Below are positions 1 to 7,605 of a DNA stretch of 21,029 nucleotides, piece by piece. Origin of the DNA: an uncultured Verrucomicrobiota bacterium. Its GTDB lineage: Bacteria > Verrucomicrobiota > Verrucomicrobiae > Opitutales > Opitutaceae. A model generated the notes under the pieces. The model ran no database searches. It was not told where the DNA came from and was given only the letters and a program-made list of their open reading frames with translations. The stretch is taken from NCBI GenBank assembly GCA_946482165.1, contig CAMLQS010000043.1, positions 1 through 21,029 on the forward strand, read 5' to 3'. Numbering within the stretch: the stretch's first letter is position 1; each line of letters opens with the position of its first letter. The translations under genes were made by a program, and so were the position numbers.

Positions 1-502
1 GTTCGTTTCGGGCTTTCTCCAGGACAGAGTTCAAGAGCCCCCGCCGTATCGGATCCTGCTCCGCTTCGACGGACGCTTTTGTCGAGCGAATGAAATCCTC
101 CAGCGATTCCACGATCATCGCTTCCGAGTCCACCAGCACCTTTGCGTGGAATCTGAGAAACTGCCGGTAAAAACCGCGGATCTCCTCTGCGGTCAGCGCG
201 TCTGGAAAGGTAAGCTGGACTCCGGTTTTCGCCTCATCGATGGAAATGACCCCGATGTTGTCCGCCTTCATCCACAAGGGAGTCGCGGGATCCGCGTTGA
301 TGGCGGCGCGGACAAGTTTGATCTGATCGTAGGCGGCGAGCGCGAATTCGGGCTGGTGGCGATCTTTGTCAGGCAGACCCCAGATATCGTCGAATGTTAT
401 CGTGATGACACGATCCTTGAGCTCACCCGGAATGGCCATGGTTCGGGCCGGGCAAAGCAGGGGCAGCAAGCAGGCCAGAATAGCGGCGGCGATGAAGCGC
501 AT
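1..502 (-). CDS. Secreted protein of unknown function (3' end outside window)
   Basis: Reading the minus strand from an ATG at 502 gives 167 open codons running off the window start, so the C-terminus is missing. The product begins with a Sec-type signal peptide (MRFIAAAILACLLPLLCPAR, cleavage near residue 20). The mature part is mixed alpha/beta with FDDIWGLPDKDRH around residues 38-50 and a charged helical stretch around residues 105-160. I recognise no family. It starts 31 bases after the AMP nucleosidase stop and is probably the last visible gene of that operon. GC is lower than in its neighbours: I counted 35/60 at 1-60 and 28/60 at 361-420. That could mean foreign origin or simply relaxed codon use. 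Confidence is good that it is a gene; no function can be given. Confidence 0.72.
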   Translation of the reverse strand, partial: MRFIAAAILACLLPLLCPARTMAIPGELKDRVITITFDDIWGLPDKDRHQPEFALAAYDQIKLVRAAINADPATPLWMKADNIGVISIDEAKTGVQLTFPDALTAEEIRGFYRQFLRFHAKVLVDSEAMIVESLEDFIRSTKASVEAEQDPIRRGLLNSVLEKARNE

Positions 503-533
503 GCGGAATGAGGTGAAAAACGGCCGACTGATC

Positions 534-1418
534 TCAAAACACCAAATGCTTCACCGTGACGCCCTTGTTGATCAGCTGCTTCAGGGACTCGATGCCGATG
601 GCGAGGTGGTCCTCGACGTAGACGTCGTCGACGACGCGGTCGCTTTCGGCCGTCTTGATGCCCTCGGGCAGCATGGGCTGATCTGAAACCAGCAGGAGCG
701 CGCCGGTCGGGATCTCGTTGAAAAAGCCGACGCTGAAGATCGTCGCGGTCTCCATGTCGATCGCCATGCAACGGATCTTTTTCAGGTAGGTCTTGAACTC
801 GGCGTCGTGCTCCCAAACGCGGCGGTTGGTGGTGTAAACGGTGCCCGTGTAGTAGTCGCGGGCGCGCTCGCGGATCGTGGTCGAGATGGCCTTTTGGAGC
901 GCGAAGGCGGGCAAGGCCGGGACCTCGGGCGGAAAGTAATCGTTGCTCGTTCCCTCGCCGCGGATGGCGGCGATGGGCAGGATAAGATCGCCGATCTCGG
1001 CGCGGTGCTTGATGCCCCCGCATTTGCCCAGGAAAAGCACGGCCTTGGGCGTGATCGCGGAAAGCAGATCCATGACGGTGGCGGCGGGGGCGCTGCCCAT
1101 CCCGAAATTGATGATCGTGATCCCGTCGGCGGTGGCGCTGGGCATGGGCTTGTCGCGGCCGCGAATCGGCACCTTGTGCAGGCGCGCGAAGAGCTTCACG
1201 TAGCGTTGAAAATTGGTCAGCAGAATGTAGCCGCCAAACTCCTCGAGCGGCACGCCGGTGTAGCGCGGCAACCAGTTCTCGACGATGTCGCGGCGCGACT
1301 TGAGCGGGAAAGGCGAGTTGGTGAGGGAGGCGCCGGGGCTCGGAACCGGGCCCGAGGCGGCGGCGGAAACCGACGGAAAGGGAGCGGCGGTGGCGGCGAG
1401 GGCTTCGGGCTTTTTCAC
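534..1418 (-). CDS. amn: AMP nucleosidase, short catalytic-domain form
   Basis: Predicted to hydrolyse AMP to adenine and ribose 5-phosphate in the cytoplasm (purine salvage and AMP control). The 294-residue product has the phosphorylase/nucleosidase fold signature: IVENWLPRYTG and FGGYILLTNFQRYV near the start, NFGMGSAPAATVMDLL, FLGKCGGIKH, AIDMETATIFSVGFF, and VSDQPM with the late Asp typical of the family. It lacks the long N-terminal regulatory domain of the roughly 480-residue enterobacterial Amn and matches the compact form. The start is a GTG overlapping the stop of the upstream phosphatase gene (GTGA). No other ATG, GTG or TTG precedes the conserved domain, so this start is well fixed. 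The first about 38 residues are an Ala/Pro/Ser-rich extension that the family usually lacks. Confidence 0.9.
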   Translation of the reverse strand: MKKPEALAATAAPFPSVSAAASGPVPSPGASLTNSPFPLKSRRDIVENWLPRYTGVPLEEFGGYILLTNFQRYVKLFARLHKVPIRGRDKPMPSATADGITIINFGMGSAPAATVMDLLSAITPKAVLFLGKCGGIKHRAEIGDLILPIAAIRGEGTSNDYFPPEVPALPAFALQKAISTTIRERARDYYTGTVYTTNRRVWEHDAEFKTYLKKIRCMAIDMETATIFSVGFFNEIPTGALLLVSDQPMLPEGIKTAESDRVVDDVYVEDHLAIGIESLKQLINKGVTVKHLVF

Positions 1419-2896
1419 GGGCGGGCGGAAGTGCTGGAGGCGGGAGCGGGCGCGGTGGACGGCGACGACACCGGGGAGGGCTCAAGCGCGGCGGCGGGGA
1501 TGGTTTCCTCCCATTGAAGGGTGTTGGTCCTGTCGTGGCAACGCACGACGAGGGCGCGGGCTTCCTTCGGACCGGTGACGCGCACGACGGCGTAGTTTTG
1601 CGTGCCTACGATGGTGCCCGGCACCACCAAGGGGTCCTTGGCCTTTTCGCTCTCGGCGGCGGCCCAGGAACCGCTTGAGAAGGGCGAGGAGGTCAGTTCG
1701 TAGATGAACTGCGTGCCGGCCTCGTCGATCGCACGGCGGTAAAGCGCGGTGTGGTGGACGTCGCCGGTGAGAAACACGACGCCGGTGATTTTGTTGTCGC
1801 GGATAAAGTCGATCAGCTCCTCGCGCTCGCGCCGGTAGAGCTCATGGGTTTCCGACCGGGCGGTTTTGATCGCCGTCTGGATGACCTGGCCGCCGGTGAC
1901 GATGATCTTGAACCGGGAGTGACGCTGCGCCTTGGCGTGAAGGAGCGACTGCTTGAGCCAGGTGGTCTGGCGCTCGCCCCAGGCGGTTTTGCGAGGGTTC
2001 TTGTCCTGATCCAGCGTGGTGTCGTCGCGGTGATAGCGATCATCCATCAGCAGGAAAATCGCGTCGCCCCAGGTGAATTTTCCGTAGACGCCGGGATTGC
2101 CAGGCTCGCCGTAGGAGGGGTTGCCCCAGTAGGCCTTGAAGGCGTCGAGAGTGACGTCCTTGAACTCGAAAGATTCGTTGGCGTTGTCGGGGCCGTAGTC
2201 GTGGTCGTCCCAGGTGGCGTAGTGATGCATCGAGGCCCAGAGCTTTTGCATGTCGGGCGTGGCGCGGTCATGGGAATATCGATACCAGATCCCGCTGCGC
2301 GACGAGTAGTCGGCCTCGCGCAGGTAGAGGTTGTCGCCGCCCCAGAGGCAAAAATCGGCGCCGCTCTCCGCCATGTGGCGAAAGATCTCGGTGCCCTTGC
2401 CGTAGGGAGTGCCGGGACGGTCGTAGGGCGCGTCGTTGAGGTAGGCGCAGGAGCCGAAAAGAAACGAAAACTCGGGCGGGGCCTTGCGCCATTCCCACAG
2501 ATCCGTCGTCTGAAAAACCAGCGGGTAGGCGAATCGCTGAGCCTGGCCGTCGACCGAGATCGAGTAGGTGTAACGGCGTCCCATCTCGAGAAGCGGCAGG
2601 ATGAATTTCTGCGGCTGCGCGCCGACGAGCGTGGCGGCGGGGGCGCGGTGCGTGATAGTGACCGGCGCGGATCGCGGCGCGTCGGGGACGGCCGCGTCCG
2701 GGACGAGTTGATACGTCAGCGAAACCTCGGCGGCGTCGCGGGTCTCAAGCCAGACGAGCACCTCGCGGTGCGCACGGTAGCCGAGCATGGGGCCGGAGAC
2801 GAGCGAGCCGGCGGCATGGGCGGCATCCGAGGCCGCAAGGCCAAGCAGAGAAAAAACGAAGGCGAAACGGAGGCGTGAACGTGAGCGTATCCCCAT
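1415..2896 (-). CDS. PhoD-like alkaline phosphatase/phosphodiesterase, secreted
   Basis: A 493-residue product of the PhoD-like metallophosphatase family, predicted to cleave phosphomono- or phosphodiesters outside the cytoplasm. An N-terminal signal peptide (about residues 1-29, ending AAHAA) is followed by a beta-sandwich N-domain (about 30-140). The phosphoesterase domain then carries FGSC (147-150), GGDN (186-189), WDDHDYG (229-235) and GDVHHT (378-383), the expected metal ligands. There is no clear twin-arginine motif, so Sec export is likelier than the Tat route of Bacillus PhoD. The C-terminus is a Pro/Ser/Ala-rich tail of about 25 residues. I chose the ATG at 2896 because it gives a clean signal peptide. 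The open frame reaches 3124, but using that would overlap the upstream gene by about 150 bases. Its stop overlaps the GTG of amn. Confidence 0.88.
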   Translation of the reverse strand: MGIRSRSRLRFAFVFSLLGLAASDAAHAAGSLVSGPMLGYRAHREVLVWLETRDAAEVSLTYQLVPDAAVPDAPRSAPVTITHRAPAATLVGAQPQKFILPLLEMGRRYTYSISVDGQAQRFAYPLVFQTTDLWEWRKAPPEFSFLFGSCAYLNDAPYDRPGTPYGKGTEIFRHMAESGADFCLWGGDNLYLREADYSSRSGIWYRYSHDRATPDMQKLWASMHHYATWDDHDYGPDNANESFEFKDVTLDAFKAYWGNPSYGEPGNPGVYGKFTWGDAIFLLMDDRYHRDDTTLDQDKNPRKTAWGERQTTWLKQSLLHAKAQRHSRFKIIVTGGQVIQTAIKTARSETHELYRREREELIDFIRDNKITGVVFLTGDVHHTALYRRAIDEAGTQFIYELTSSPFSSGSWAAAESEKAKDPLVVPGTIVGTQNYAVVRVTGPKEARALVVRCHDRTNTLQWEETIPAAALEPSPVSSPSTAPAPASSTSARP

Positions 2897-2973
2897 GCGG
2901 AACACATGCACGGTCGCACATTGCACGCCAAAGCCAAACGGTGGCGAACTTGGCGACGGCGCGGCGACGCGCG

Positions 2974-3882
2974 CTACTCGAACGCGCTTTCGACCGGTCG
3001 TCCCCAGAAGCTCTCCGGGACGGGCACGCCGAGCAGCCAAAGCGCGGTCGCCGCCGTGTCGTAAATGAGCACGGGGCGCGTGATGGCAAAGCCGGGCTTC
3101 ACTCCCCTGCCCCACGCGATCCACGGGATGGTCACGTCGAGCGCATGAGCGGTGCCGTGGGTGCCGACGGTTTTGCCCTCCTTGTTCAGCACATCGTGGC
3201 CGCCGTGGTCGGCGGTGAGGATGAACACGCTCGACTCGGCGAGCCCGGCGGCCGCGACCGCGTCAATGATCGTGCGCAAGGCGACGTCGCAGTCGGCAAG
3301 CGCCTGCTTCTTTTCGGCCGAGGTCACGCCATAGGCATGACCGGCGCGGTCGGGATCGCCGAAGTGAATGAAGCAAAGATTCGGACGCTGCGTTTTAAGC
3401 AGTTCGACAAATGCCGAGGCGATGCTCGCGGCGCGGAAGTCCTCGGGCGTCACGTAGGCGTCGAGAAAGCCGGAGTGGCCGAGGGTGTTGAACTTCGACT
3501 TCGACACAATCATCGCCGTCCCGAGCCCCTGCTCTTTCGCAAAGCGGAAAATCGTCGGCACCGCGAGCGGCGGCGTGGAGGGAGTCCAATCGTTCCAGAG
3601 AACCTGGTGTTTCTGGATGCCGACGCCGGTGAGCATCGAGACGTGCGAAGGCAGCGTGAGGCTCGGCACGATCGTGTAGGCCTCCCAGGTATGCGCGCCC
3701 TCGGCGGCAAAGCGCTTGAAGACGGGCATCTCGGCGTTCGCGATGTCGGCCGGACCGGCCTGATCGAAACTCAGGATGAAAACGTGCCCGGCGCGTGGCG
3801 GCGCCGGCGTCTCGGCGCGGAGGGCGGTCGCAAACAGCGCCGCCAACACCAGCGCCGGAAGAAGGAGAAAAAATCGGCGCAT
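2974..3882 (-). CDS. Type I phosphodiesterase/nucleotide pyrophosphatase (alkaline phosphatase superfamily), secreted
   Basis: A 302-residue exported phosphoesterase. A classic signal peptide (MRRFFLLLPALVLAALFATA, cleavage after about residue 23) precedes the core. Metal and catalytic motifs are visible: LSFDQ with Asp40, the nucleophile Thr76 in PSLTLPSHVSMLTG, FGDPDRAGHAYG around 175-187, and LTADHGGHD around 225-233. These are the marks of the nucleotide pyrophosphatase/phosphodiesterase branch (Thr nucleophile), not of sulfatases (formylglycine Cys/Ser in CxPxR). The substrate is unknown; nucleotides or phosphodiesters are likely. I chose the ATG at 3882. An in-frame GTG at 3903 would overlap the lipA stop as GTGA and add seven residues. 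The gene lies 77 bases before the PhoD-like gene, suggesting a shared phosphate or nucleotide scavenging role. Confidence 0.86.
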   Translation of the reverse strand: MRRFFLLLPALVLAALFATALRAETPAPPRAGHVFILSFDQAGPADIANAEMPVFKRFAAEGAHTWEAYTIVPSLTLPSHVSMLTGVGIQKHQVLWNDWTPSTPPLAVPTIFRFAKEQGLGTAMIVSKSKFNTLGHSGFLDAYVTPEDFRAASIASAFVELLKTQRPNLCFIHFGDPDRAGHAYGVTSAEKKQALADCDVALRTIIDAVAAAGLAESSVFILTADHGGHDVLNKEGKTVGTHGTAHALDVTIPWIAWGRGVKPGFAITRPVLIYDTAATALWLLGVPVPESFWGRPVESAFE

Positions 3883-3899
3883 GGGAAACGAATCGCGCC

Positions 3900-4799
<900 letters not shown>

Positions 4800-4842
4800 C
4801 GGACGGAAAGGGAGGATGGCCGCAAAGAGACGCCGAAAGCGC

Positions 4843-4874
4843 AAAAAGAAAAACCGGGGCGCGAGAGGCCCCGG
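4843..4874 (-). terminator. Rho-independent terminator of the PEP-CTERM gene
   Basis: Read on the minus strand: CCGGGGC, loop CTCTCGC, GCCCCGG, then TTTTTCTTTTT. The stem is seven perfect G:C pairs (arms at 4868-4874 and 4854-4860) and the T tract is at 4843-4853. It begins 30 bases after the PEP-CTERM stop at 4905 and lies before the lipA start at 4799. Transcripts from lipB and the PEP-CTERM gene should therefore largely stop here. Confidence 0.9.
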
Positions 4875-4904
4875 CGAGGTATTAGCAGCCGAAGCGATCA
4901 ACGA

Positions 4905-5519
4905 TCAGCCCCGCGCGCGAGCGCGACGGCGGAGGAGCGCCCCGCCCAGGGCCGCGAATCCCGCGAATGCCGCGAAGCTCGAAGGTTCGGGAACCGGCGA
5001 GAAAAACTGCACCTCGGACAACATCGTCCACTGGTAATGACGCGCGAAGGAAACCTGCAGCGTGGTCGTGGAAACACTGAACCCGTCGAACACGCTCTCG
5101 ACCGTGCTGCCGCCGCCCGCCGGATCGGAGACCGCAAAAACCTGCGAGAAGGAGCCCCCGTCGGAAAGCGTCACGCTGTCCGGCATGCCGACGCCGGCCG
5201 CGCCGTTGCTGTCGGCGAAGTAAATTGAGACGGAGCCGATGCTCACCGGCTCCGCGAACGTGAAGGTGATCGTGGTGTTGGTGTTGTTCCAGCCGGCCAG
5301 GTTGACGACATCCCCGGCGCCGATGGATTCCGCTCCGCCCCAGGCCAAACTGTAGGTGATGCCGTTGGTAAGCTCTCCGCCGGAATCGGGGTAGGTCCCG
5401 GAAGGAGCGACACTGTAACCGTAACCGGTGGCGAACCACTGAGTGGCGAAAGCCGGGGAGCCGGCGCCGAGTCCGAGACCGAGCGCGGCGGCGAGAAGGA
5501 GGATTTGGGAAGATTTCAT
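4905..5519 (-). CDS. PEP-CTERM sorting domain protein
   Basis: A 204-residue exported protein. It has a signal peptide (about residues 1-25, ending SPAFA), a mature beta-rich region, and a C-terminal PEP-CTERM tripartite signal: VPEPSS at 176-181, a hydrophobic helix, and the basic end LLRRRARARG. Such tails are processed by an exosortase, which must be encoded elsewhere. The central region resembles a discoidin/galactose-binding beta sandwich: a YPDSGGELTNG-like entry strand, paired strands around TITFTFAEPVSIGSVSIYF, and VTLSDGGSFSQVF. That is inference from strand pattern only. The start is the ATG at 5519, directly before the signal peptide; the longer open frame overlaps lipB and is rejected. 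It lies 50 bases after lipB and is closed by a strong terminator. A surface or extracellular-matrix role is likely; the ligand is unknown. Confidence 0.9.
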   Translation of the reverse strand: MKSSQILLLAAALGLGLGAGSPAFATQWFATGYGYSVAPSGTYPDSGGELTNGITYSLAWGGAESIGAGDVVNLAGWNNTNTTITFTFAEPVSIGSVSIYFADSNGAAGVGMPDSVTLSDGGSFSQVFAVSDPAGGGSTVESVFDGFSVSTTTLQVSFARHYQWTMLSEVQFFSPVPEPSSFAAFAGFAALGGALLRRRARARG

Positions 5520-5569
5520 GCGAAGGAGGACGGTCCCGAGCGGAACGACTCTTTCGCCAATTTCCAGCA

Positions 5570-6295
5570 TCAAGGTTCGCCAGACGGCAAATTCCACCCC
5601 GGCCAGGCGCGCGCAAACTCTTCCGCAAAGTCCTCCCCGACCCGCTCCAGGCTCGGACAAGCCGTCCCGAGCTCGGCCGCAAGCGAGGTCACGGTGCCCT
5701 CGCTCGCCGCGATCCCGCAGGGCACGATGCCGCCAAAGTGGCGCAAGTCGGGCGTCACATTGAGCGCGATGCCGTGCATGGTCACCCAACGGCGCACCGA
5801 CACGCCGATGGCGGCGAGCTTCCGCTCGGCGACCCAAATGCCCGTCAGCCCCTCGCGCCGCGCGGCGGCCAACCCGTGACGCGCGACCGTGGCGATCAGC
5901 ACATCTTCCAGAAAACGCAGATACGCGTGCAAATCGCGGCGCGCATCGAGGCTCACGATCGGATACGCCACGAGCTGCCCGGGACCATGGTAGGTGATAT
6001 CGCCGCCGCGATTGGTGTCGTGGATGGCCACGCCTTCGCGCTCGCGCGTCGCGTCATCCCAAACGAGATTCTTCACCGCGCCGGTGCGAAGGCCGACCGT
6101 GAAAACCGCATCGTGCTCGGTCAGCACAAGCGTATCGGGCACGGAGCCGGCGAGACGCGCGGCTTGCGTCTCCACCTGCCGCGCGAGCGCGTCGGCGTAG
6201 CCGGTGCGTCCCCACCGGACGACTTCGACGCGTGGCGCCGCGGTCGCGTTGGCGAGGCCGGCGTCGGGCGGAACGTTGCCGGAAGCTGAAGACAT
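5570..6295 (-). CDS. lipB: Octanoyl-[acyl-carrier-protein]:protein octanoyltransferase
   Basis: Moves octanoyl from acyl carrier protein to the lipoyl domains of 2-oxo acid dehydrogenases and the glycine cleavage H protein, the step before LipA. The 241-residue product carries RGGDITYHGPGQLVAYPI, the catalytic Lys159 in ERKLAAIGVSVRRWVTMHG, and the acyl-thioester Cys193 in GGIVPCGI. All are intact and in family order. The N-terminal 20 or so residues are a weakly conserved Ala/Pro-rich lead. The ATG at 6295 is 10 bases after the stop of the LEA14-like lipoprotein gene, so the two are probably cotranscribed. lipA is 771 bases further on, separated by the PEP-CTERM gene and its terminator. Confidence 0.95.
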   Translation of the reverse strand: MSSASGNVPPDAGLANATAAPRVEVVRWGRTGYADALARQVETQAARLAGSVPDTLVLTEHDAVFTVGLRTGAVKNLVWDDATREREGVAIHDTNRGGDITYHGPGQLVAYPIVSLDARRDLHAYLRFLEDVLIATVARHGLAAARREGLTGIWVAERKLAAIGVSVRRWVTMHGIALNVTPDLRHFGGIVPCGIAASEGTVTSLAAELGTACPSLERVGEDFAEEFARAWPGWNLPSGEP

Positions 6296-6305
6296 GTTTT
6301 TCCGT

Positions 6306-6815
6306 TTAGGGAGCCAGCCCCGGCGCCGCCGCCGTGCGAGCGAAACCCGACAAATCGATGCGGCCGGATTGGCGGGCCGTCACCCCGCGGGACGATGCGC
6401 CCGCGCCGAAAAACGTGCTTTCGATCTCGTAGCGAGCCGCCGGCTCCTGGCGAAGCTCATGCACCAAGGGGATCAAAGCGAGGTGGCTCAGATTAAAAAC
6501 CACTTCCTGAGTGGCGGTGCTGAGACCGGGAAGCTCAAGCGCGTCCGGAGTGACCGCCACGCCGAGCGCGCGCCCGTTGATCGCGAGGCGATGCCGCGAG
6601 CCGGCAAGTCGCAACGGTTCGGGTCCGGCGTTGGTCACGCGCACCGTCAGGACCACGCGGCTCTCAAACGCCGTGCTCTCCAGCGGGCGCAGATTTGCGA
6701 GGCTCACGGAAACGTCTTCCGAGGCGCGGCGGAAAGACGCGCAGCCGCCAACGCCGATCGAGGCGAGGGCGAAAGCCAGTGCGACAACGCAGGGGGTGAG
6801 ACGGCGGGAATTCAT
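6306..6815 (-). CDS. LEA14-like (LEA type 2 / WHy domain) lipoprotein
   Basis: A 169-residue lipoprotein. The signal peptide ends in a lipobox-like IGVGGC with Cys25 as the lipidated residue. The mature part shows the LEA_2/WHy pattern: VSVSLANLRPLESTAFESRV, then VVLTVRVTNAGPEPLRLAG, then a repeated-strand region to about residue 150. Such proteins are small beta sandwiches in the envelope, sometimes linked to stress tolerance; a precise role is unknown. The ATG at 6815 is the natural start. It precedes lipB by 10 bases and follows the 2OG-oxygenase gene by 64 bases. Confidence 0.82.
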   Translation of the reverse strand: MNSRRLTPCVVALAFALASIGVGGCASFRRASEDVSVSLANLRPLESTAFESRVVLTVRVTNAGPEPLRLAGSRHRLAINGRALGVAVTPDALELPGLSTATQEVVFNLSHLALIPLVHELRQEPAARYEIESTFFGAGASSRGVTARQSGRIDLSGFARTAAAPGLAP

Positions 6816-6879
6816 GGAAGCGTTCGGGGGCGTGCGGAGTCTGACATGCGAAGCGGGGGCGAGGTTCGCCCCGGGGGCT

Positions 6880-7524
6880 TCAGCTCCAGGCGTAGTTGAA
6901 ACTGATGCTGATGCGCTCCTCTTTCGTGCGGTTCTGCGCGACCTCGTGGCGCAGCCAGCTTTCGAATAGGATCACGTTGCCCGCCTCGGCGGGATAGGTC
7001 GTGTAGAGGCGATTCTCGTCGCGCACGTTCGGCAGTTTCGGCGGGGCGGCCATCAGGGAGGCAAGTCGCGGGTCCTCGAACTTCAGCCCCGGGCAACCCG
7101 GAGGCGTGACGACATAGTAGGTGCCGCTGATAAAGCTGTTCGGATGAAGGTGCATCGAGTGCGCCGCCGTCTCGGGCATGATGTTCACCCAGCAGTCGCT
7201 CATGTGGATGTCGCGCCCGCGGAGATCCATGTCGAGCGACTTGGCGAAAGCGCGCACGTGCCGGGTGATTTTTTTCTCCAGCCCTTCGAACGTGCTGGAA
7301 AACGCGTGCAGCCGGTTGAGCGAGGCATAGCTCGTGTAGCCGCCAGGGTAGTTTTTTTTGCACCACTCGCGACCCTCCTCGTCGAACTCCCGCAACTGGC
7401 GGCACTCCGCGGCAAGGTCGGCGTTGAAGCGCGCGGGGTTCCCGCGCTGGAGCGGCGTGCAATAAATTTGGGTCGGAAACCAGGCGCGCAGCGGAGTCGC
7501 GGCGGAAGACTTGGGCGTGGACAT
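6880..7524 (-). CDS. Putative 2OG-Fe(II) oxygenase (TIGR02466-like)
   Basis: A 214-residue soluble protein resembling the TIGR02466 family of putative 2-oxoglutarate/iron oxygenases, whose substrates are unknown. The double-stranded beta helix motifs are visible: HSMHLHPNSFISGTYYV (candidate iron ligands His125 or His127) and GNVILFESWLRHEV (His193), followed by RISISFNYAW with a candidate 2-oxoglutarate Arg204. There is no signal peptide. The ATG at 7524 faces the divergent M3 peptidase start at 7606, leaving about 80 bases for two promoters. The coding strand contains an A8 and an A7 run (7352-7359 and 7269-7275), unusual in this GC-rich stretch. The fold is fairly sure; the reaction is not. 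Confidence 0.8.
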   Translation of the reverse strand: MSTPKSSAATPLRAWFPTQIYCTPLQRGNPARFNADLAAECRQLREFDEEGREWCKKNYPGGYTSYASLNRLHAFSSTFEGLEKKITRHVRAFAKSLDMDLRGRDIHMSDCWVNIMPETAAHSMHLHPNSFISGTYYVVTPPGCPGLKFEDPRLASLMAAPPKLPNVRDENRLYTTYPAEAGNVILFESWLRHEVAQNRTKEERISISFNYAWS

Positions 7525-7570
7525 GATCGGGCAGCATGGGCGGTCCCCGCGCGCCGGAGCAAGATAGCGT

Positions 7571-7586
7571 TGGCACCCGCCTCGCT
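7571..7586 (+). promoter_or_regulatory. Possible sigma-54 (-24/-12) promoter before the M3 peptidase
   Basis: TGGCACC-N4-TCGCT matches 10 of the 12 specified positions of the TGGCACG-N4-TTGCW consensus. The key GG (7572-7573) and GC (7584-7585) pairs are correctly spaced. The implied transcription start lies about 10 bases before the ATG at 7606. By my estimate a match this good is expected about once or twice by chance in the window on both strands, so only its position makes it notable. Confidence 0.2.
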
Positions 7587-7605
7587 TCCCCCTGTCTTCC
7601 CCACC

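Noticed and set aside
2897..3124. N-terminal extension of the PhoD-like gene
   Set aside because: It would overlap the phosphodiesterase gene by about 150 bases and bury the signal peptide inside the protein.
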